Below are positions 6,986-9,436 of a stretch of 9,436 nt of DNA, piece by piece. The stretch spans positions 1 to 9,436 of the forward strand of contig VBGV01000104.1 in NCBI GenBank assembly GCA_005880755.1, read 5' to 3'. The notes beneath the pieces are model-generated. The model saw nothing but the letters and a program-made list of their open reading frames with translations. It was not told the origin of the DNA and did no database searches. This DNA comes from Chloroflexota bacterium (GTDB taxonomy: Bacteria; Chloroflexota; Dormibacteria; Dormibacterales; Dormibacteraceae). Position numbers and translations under genes: made by a program. Position 1 is the stretch's first letter. Each line of letters begins with the position of its first letter.

Positions 6986-7040
6986 TGGTTCGCGTTAAGG
7001 ATGGATCGATGGTGGGCCGTAGTTTCCGTAACGCGAACCA
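6986..7040. repeat. Perfect 12-base inverted repeat with 31-base spacer
   Basis: TGGTTCGCGTTA (6986-6997) is exactly complementary to TAACGCGAACCA (7029-7040). It lies between the broken VOC gene and the convergent ABM-like gene. As RNA it would be a 12-pair stem with a 31-base loop. No T-run follows on either strand, so it is not a standard intrinsic terminator. The right arm coincides with the end of repeat copy B. Confidence 0.7.
7011..7039 (+). repeat. 29-base intergenic repeat, copy B
   Basis: This is the same element as at 4864-4892, with 23 of 29 bases identical and no gaps. Here the small stem of copy A is retained only through G-T wobble pairs (GGGC-CGTA-GTTT). Its last 11 bases, TAACGCGAACC, form the right arm of the 12-base inverted repeat at 6986-7040. 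Copies A and B are in direct orientation and enclose the Vgb-like gene and the VOC pseudogene. Confidence 0.6.
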
Positions 7041-7105
7041 GATAACGGTAGTCGGTCGAGAAATCAATTTCAGTTCGCCCGACACGCCTGACCGAGTCGC
7101 CGCCG

Positions 7106-7381
7106 CTAGAAGTGAGCCAGGACTTCTCTCAGCTCGACGGTCTCCACGCGCATGAACGGGGGTCGTGGCGCGGCCCGTATCCACTCCACGGCCATTTGTG
7201 CCGCATCCTCTGTCTGAAAGAGGAACAAGTTCAGCGTCCTTCCGCCCTCGTCTGTCGTGAAGGTTGCTGAGACAATCCCGGGAGCGTTCCTCACCTGAGG
7301 CACGACGTTTGCCTCCACATGATCCCGGCTTCCGCGCACCCGCTCCGCTTCTCCGCTCTCTTGAACCACCACCGCGAACAT
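7106..7381 (-). CDS. Small conserved protein resembling ABM-type dimeric alpha-beta barrel proteins
   Basis: This is a 91-residue soluble cytoplasmic protein. The ATG at 7381 is chosen because GAGGGG lies about six bases upstream; an in-frame TTG at 7405 is less likely. The pattern is a first strand MFAVVVQE, a helix around RVRGSRDHVEANVVPQVRNA, a glycine turn, strand IVSATFTTDEGGRTLNLFLF, a helix EDAAQMAVEWIRAA, and a last strand VETVELREVLAHF. This beta-alpha-beta-beta-alpha-beta order with a PxxxxxPG-like turn recalls antibiotic-biosynthesis monooxygenase (ABM) and related ferredoxin-like dimers. No catalytic residue can be named, and many such proteins have no known activity. It is divergent from the TetR-family gene 87 bases away and may be its target. 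Confidence 0.65.
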   Translation of the reverse strand: MFAVVVQESGEAERVRGSRDHVEANVVPQVRNAPGIVSATFTTDEGGRTLNLFLFQTEDAAQMAVEWIRAAPRPPFMRVETVELREVLAHF

Positions 7382-7411
7382 CAGATCCCCTCGACCTCCC
7401 GGCAATGACGC

Positions 7412-7441
7412 TTCCCTTCATCCCACCGTCCCGCTTAGAAT
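7412..7441 (+). promoter_or_regulatory. Candidate promoter of the TetR-family gene
   Basis: TAGAAT at 7436-7441 matches five of six bases of a -10 box. The best -35 at an 18-base spacing is TTCCCT (7412-7417), which is weak. Transcription from here would give a leader of about 20 bases before the ATG at 7469. Confidence 0.3.
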
Positions 7442-7468
7442 TCGAGAGAACGAGACAGTATTGGAGTT

Positions 7469-8197
7469 ATGAGTATTCCACCGAATCGTCGACATGTCAA
7501 GCCACCTCGCCGCTACGACTCGACTCGGCGGCGCGCGCAAGCGGCCCAGACTCGCCAGGACATCCTCCAAGCCGCGCAGCTGCTCTTCCTGGAAGGCGGC
7601 TACACAGGCACCACGATCAACGACATCTCGGCGGCGGCGCGAGTGGCAGTGGAGACCATCTACCGGGGATTCGGCGGTAAGGCGGCCTTGTTCAAAGGGG
7701 TGATGGAGGCTGCGATTGCCGGAGGCGCCGCTCGCGCCGCCATCCCGCCCGAGGAGCGTCCTGTGGTCCGAGCGATGATCGCGGAGCAAAATCCGCGCCG
7801 CGTGCTCGAGCTGCACGCCGCCACACAGCCTGGGATCCATGCGCGAGCCGGCCCCCTGTATCGGGTGCTGATGGAGGCAGTCGCGGCGGATCCCGAGGTC
7901 GCGGATGTCTGGAACCAACTGGAGGCCCAGCGACTGACAGGCATGAGGCGCATAGCCGAGCAGCTGAAGAACCTCGGTGGGATGAGGCCGGAGCTATCGG
8001 TCGAGGAGGCTGGGGACATCCTATGGACTGTCAATTCGTTGGCCGTCTATCACCTGCTGGTCCTGCAGCGCGCTTGGTCCCCTGAGCGCTACCGCGACTG
8101 GATCGCCTCCACCAACGCGCGCGCGCTGCTTCCCGGTAGAAGGCGACCGACCCCGCCGAGCGATCGACTGCCTATCCACGAACGACGACGTGACTGA
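7469..8197 (+). CDS. TetR/AcrR-family transcriptional regulator
   Basis: This is a 242-residue DNA-binding repressor-type protein. After a basic N-terminus rich in Arg (residues 7-22), the canonical TetR helix-turn-helix domain runs from about 27 to 75: TRQDILQAAQLLFLEGGYTGTTINDISAAARVAVETIYRGFGGK, quoted here in part as TTINDISAAARVAVETIY for the recognition segment. The C-terminal part is helical and should form the ligand pocket and dimer interface (about 85-225). The tail is Arg/Pro-rich. The ATG at 7469 is the only usual start before the domain; GGAG lies only two bases upstream, an unusually short spacing. It is divergent from the ABM-like gene, a common arrangement for a TetR regulator and its target. 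Its inducer is unknown. Confidence 0.93.
   Translation: MSIPPNRRHVKPPRRYDSTRRRAQAAQTRQDILQAAQLLFLEGGYTGTTINDISAAARVAVETIYRGFGGKAALFKGVMEAAIAGGAARAAIPPEERPVVRAMIAEQNPRRVLELHAATQPGIHARAGPLYRVLMEAVAADPEVADVWNQLEAQRLTGMRRIAEQLKNLGGMRPELSVEEAGDILWTVNSLAVYHLLVLQRAWSPERYRDWIASTNARALLPGRRRPTPPSDRLPIHERRRD
7472..7500 (-). promoter_or_regulatory. Candidate promoter of the ABM-like gene, inside the start of the TetR gene
   Basis: On the minus strand TTGACA (7500-7495) is a perfect -35 box, followed after 17 bases by AATACT (7477-7472), a fair -10. Transcription would begin near 7465 and give a leader of about 84 bases. The -35 overlaps an 8-base palindrome GACATGTC (7491-7498) that might be part of an operator. 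This promoter overlaps the first codons of the divergent TetR gene. Confidence 0.4.
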
Positions 8198-8278
8198 GCC
8201 CCGCTACGGAAGGTCGAGGGCGTCGATCACTTCTAGCTCACGGGTAGGCGTCCGCAGTCTGTGCGATGGCGAGCCAGT

Positions 8279-8299
8279 CCGGGCCGATGCTGGGCCCGG
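8279..8299. terminator. GC-rich hairpin between the TetR gene and tRNA-Ile
   Basis: CCGGGCC (8279-8285) pairs perfectly with GGCCCGG (8293-8299) around a seven-base loop. It lies about 80 bases after the plus-strand TetR stop and about 60 bases beyond the 3' end of the minus-strand tRNA-Ile. It may serve both sides, but no T-run follows on either strand. Nothing else gene-like is seen between 8198 and 8357. Confidence 0.4.
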
Positions 8300-8357
8300 T
8301 GGTTCACGACGTTCGGGTTCTATACCGGAAGGTTGCATTGCCGAAACGACATTGGAG

Positions 8358-8430
8358 TGGGCCGCGGTGGACTCGAACCACCTACCTCCGCGTTATCAGC
8401 ACGGCGCTCTGCCAGTTGAGCTAGCGGCCC
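8358..8430 (-). tRNA. tRNA-Ile (anticodon GAT)
   Basis: This is a full 73-base cloverleaf on the minus strand. The acceptor stem GGGCCGC pairs with GCGGCCC, and the D stem GCTC pairs with GAGC. The anticodon stem CCGTG/CGCGG carries loop CTGATAA with anticodon GAT, and the T arm GGTGG-TTCGAGT-CCACC is standard. The discriminator base is A. CCA is not encoded; the next bases read CTC, so the tail must be added enzymatically. Confidence 0.97.
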
Positions 8431-8448
8431 AGACCCAGATTGAGAGCC

Positions 8449-8478
8449 CGACCTAGACCAACGGAGTCTAGTGGGTCG
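8449..8478. other. Bulged hairpin between the small membrane protein gene and tRNA-Ile
   Basis: CGACC-TAGAC (8449-8458) pairs with GTCTA (8466-8470) and GGTCG (8474-8478), leaving a three-base bulge and a seven-base loop. On the plus strand a short T-run (ATTTTA, 8483-8488) follows, but no plus-strand gene ends here. On the minus strand it would sit after the membrane protein gene, either as a T-less terminator or in the tRNA-Ile leader. Confidence 0.3.
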
Positions 8479-8482
8479 CTCG

Positions 8483-8488
8483 ATTTTA
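8483..8488 (-). promoter_or_regulatory. Candidate -10 element for tRNA-Ile
   Basis: TAAAAT on the minus strand matches five of six bases of a -10 box and stands out in GC-rich surroundings, about 55 bases upstream of the tRNA 5' end. No good -35 is visible at 16-18 bases, so this is only a suggestion; read-through from the upstream genes is the alternative. Confidence 0.3.
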
Positions 8489-8530
8489 CAAAGGCCGGAA
8501 AACGGGCTGGAGGGATGAGCGCGCGATGCC

Positions 8531-8866
8531 TTACGTCGTCGTCGGTCGGATGACCACCTCGGCCGTGTCTTCGGGTCCGGCGATCGCGTAAGCCGCCATG
8601 CCGACGATCCCTAGAAAAATCAGCTGCAGCACCAGCACCCCGATGAACCATCCCCAGGCATGCTGCTGCGCGAGCCTCACAAGCGCGCCGATCCACATCA
8701 CGAACATGACTATCCCGCAGGCGACGAGCACCAACGAGGCGATCGTCACTCCCGGCGGGGGACTGCCTGCGGGAGCGCCCCGCGCCATCAAGCCCGTCGC
8801 GATTCCGACGAGCACCGCCAACACCCACGCGCCGATGTACCAACGAGTTGTGATCCGCTTGCTCAT
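8531..8866 (-). CDS. Small three-helix membrane protein of unknown function
   Basis: This 111-residue integral membrane protein belongs to no family I can name with certainty. The ATG is well supported: AGGAGG lies six bases upstream (8873-8878 on the plus strand). Hydrophobic segments lie at about 9-28, 40-64 and 72-95; the first two are separated by a Pro/Gly-rich loop (GAPAGSPPPG), and a charged stretch with Arg/Gln/His (RLAQQH) precedes the third. The C-terminus (PEDTAEVVIRPTTT) is polar and begins with an acidic patch. The last helix, with its W-G-W-F start, recalls short PLDc_N-like domains, but the match is loose. It lies between two tRNA genes on the same strand and may be co-transcribed with them. 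No regulatory clue beyond that. Confidence 0.75.
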   Translation of the reverse strand: MSKRITTRWYIGAWVLAVLVGIATGLMARGAPAGSPPPGVTIASLVLVACGIVMFVMWIGALVRLAQQHAWGWFIGVLVLQLIFLGIVGMAAYAIAGPEDTAEVVIRPTTT

Positions 8867-8945
8867 GGCATGCCTCCTGGCTCCGCCGAGTCCTTACTTG
8901 GGGAACGACAGCAGGCATGGGGTTACCTACGAGATCGAGAGCAAT

Positions 8946-9023
8946 TGGCAGGGGCGGAAGGATTCGAACCCTCGGCCCTCGGTTTTGGAGACCGATGCTC
9001 TGACCAGACTGAGCTACGCCCCT
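8946..9023 (-). tRNA. tRNA-Trp (anticodon CCA), with encoded 3' CCA
   Basis: This minus-strand cloverleaf has 75 bases plus an encoded CCA tail (8948-8946). The acceptor stem AGGGGCG pairs with CGCCCCT, and the D stem GCTC pairs with GAGC around a ten-base loop. The anticodon stem TCGGT/ACCGA carries loop CTCCAAA with anticodon CCA, and the T arm is GAGGG-TTCGAAT-CCTTC with one G-T pair. The discriminator is G, as usual for bacterial tRNA-Trp. Confidence 0.97.
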
Positions 9024-9036
9024 ATGCGCCTACGGA

Positions 9037-9066
9037 AGTTTACCCAACCCCTCCAACCGGCCCCAA
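9037..9066 (-). promoter_or_regulatory. Candidate promoter of tRNA-Trp
   Basis: On the minus strand TTGGGG (9066-9061) and TAAACT (9042-9037) are separated by 18 bases. Transcription would start near 9030, a few bases before the tRNA 5' end at 9023. Position and spacing are right for a tRNA promoter, although the -35 matches the consensus only in part. Confidence 0.45.
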
Positions 9067-9077
9067 TGCTTGCCCAC

Positions 9078-9083
9078 TAGCAT
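9078..9083 (+). promoter_or_regulatory. Candidate -10 element for leaderless transcription of the phosphoesterase gene
   Basis: TAGCAT fits the TANNNT pattern and ends six bases before the GTG at 9090, the distance expected if the transcript begins at the start codon. There is no Shine-Dalgarno sequence before that GTG, which agrees with leaderless initiation. No clear -35 is seen. Confidence 0.35.
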
Positions 9084-9089
9084 CGAAAC

Positions 9090-9436
9090 GTGCCCGCCGG
9101 CGACCTGCCTGTCCTGATCGTCGGCGACGTCCACGGCGACTTTGAGCGTCTCTTCGCCGCACTGAAGCCTTATCCAGCGGACAGGTGGCGCACCGTGTTC
9201 CTGGGTGATCTTGTCGACTACGGAGCTTTCGGCGTCGGCTGTATGCGCTTCGCTCGCGATCGCACCAACACCGACGTGCTGCTCGGCAATCACGAAGCGG
9301 CGATGCTCTGGGCGCTTCGGGATTCAACTCGCATCGGGTTCTGGATGAGCATCGGCGGCCAGCGCCATGACCTCGACGAACTGCGAAGCGACGAGCCGCT
9401 GCAGCGATGGCTGCGCGGTCTACCTTCACTGATCCG
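9090..9436 (+). CDS. Calcineurin-like metallophosphoesterase (5' part; continues beyond window)
   Basis: This is the first 115 codons of a predicted cytoplasmic binuclear-metal phosphoesterase. The three metal-binding signatures of the family occur in order and at normal spacing: GDVHGD at 12-17, GDLVDYG at 39-45 and GNHE at 66-69. Family members of this PP2A/ApaH-like type hydrolyse phosphoproteins, dinucleoside tetraphosphates or other phosphoesters. The second motif has Tyr where PPP-type phosphatases have Arg (DYG rather than DRG), which argues against a standard Ser/Thr phosphatase and leaves the substrate open. The start is GTG at 9090: the frame is closed by TAG at 9078-9080 just upstream, and no other usual start precedes the first motif. 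There is no ribosome binding site, so leaderless translation is plausible. It is divergent from tRNA-Trp. The remaining metal-binding histidines would lie outside the window. Confidence 0.92.
   Translation, partial: MPAGDLPVLIVGDVHGDFERLFAALKPYPADRWRTVFLGDLVDYGAFGVGCMRFARDRTNTDVLLGNHEAAMLWALRDSTRIGFWMSIGGQRHDLDELRSDEPLQRWLRGLPSLI

Noticed and set aside
4864..7039. Reading the two direct repeats as attL/attR of an integrated element
   Set aside because: There is no integrase, recombinase or tRNA end at either copy, and the enclosed genes include no mobility function; kept only as one possibility in the repeat finding.
6479..7045. Intact 188-residue protein from GTG 6479 to 7045
   Set aside because: The first 43 and last roughly 60 residues do not resemble VOC sequence, while the proper VOC C-terminus is present in another frame ending at 6951.
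8421..8918. 165-codon minus-strand frame covering the small membrane protein and tRNA-Ile end
   Set aside because: It is an off-frame shadow of the membrane protein gene and runs into the tRNA; the three-helix frame with AGGAGG is clearly the real one.
8358..9023. Duplicated tRNA 3' end as a sign of a genomic island
   Set aside because: I looked for a second copy of either tRNA 3' end in the window and found none.
9040..9429. Minus-strand 129-codon frame at the right edge
   Set aside because: It is antisense to the phosphoesterase, whose GDVHGD, GDLVDYG and GNHE motifs identify the true coding strand.

Overview
The window is GC-rich chromosomal DNA from a bacterium, most likely an uncultured soil-type actinobacterium or a member of the Chloroflexota/Dormibacterota. 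This placement is inference from general character: GC-rich codons, a Tat-type lipoprotein signal, secreted beta-propellers and possible leaderless initiation. No marker gene settles it. I see no transposase, integrase, CRISPR array or phage gene.

Layout. Left part (1-3811): on the minus strand, a branched-chain amino acid type ABC uptake module, made of a Tat-dependent substrate-binding lipoprotein followed by its LivH-type permease, which is cut by the window edge. Divergent from it across about 200 bases is a 607-residue flavin monooxygenase with an N-terminal NTF2/SnoaL-like domain. A transporter facing an oxygenase suggests uptake and oxidation of a small organic compound, but the substrate cannot be read from sequence.

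Middle (3868-6335): two minus-strand beta-propeller genes for exported proteins. One is a six-bladed NHL-type lipoprotein and the other a seven-bladed, Vgb-like secreted protein with a cysteine-containing insert. They are separated by 440 bases without a gene. A broken glyoxalase/VOC-family gene follows on the plus strand (6608-6951).

Right part (6986-9436): a 12-base perfect inverted repeat; a 91-residue protein with an ABM-like ferredoxin-fold look, divergent from a TetR-family regulator; tRNA-Ile(GAT); a three-helix small membrane protein; tRNA-Trp(CCA); and the first 115 codons of a calcineurin-like metallophosphoesterase.

No clearly new multi-gene system is visible. The points most worth checking are a 29-base imperfect repeat present at 4864 and 7011, whose second copy forms one arm of the 12-base inverted repeat; the absence of any usual start codon for the permease; an apparent missing segment in the binding protein; the disrupted VOC gene; and the unusual Vgb-like propeller.
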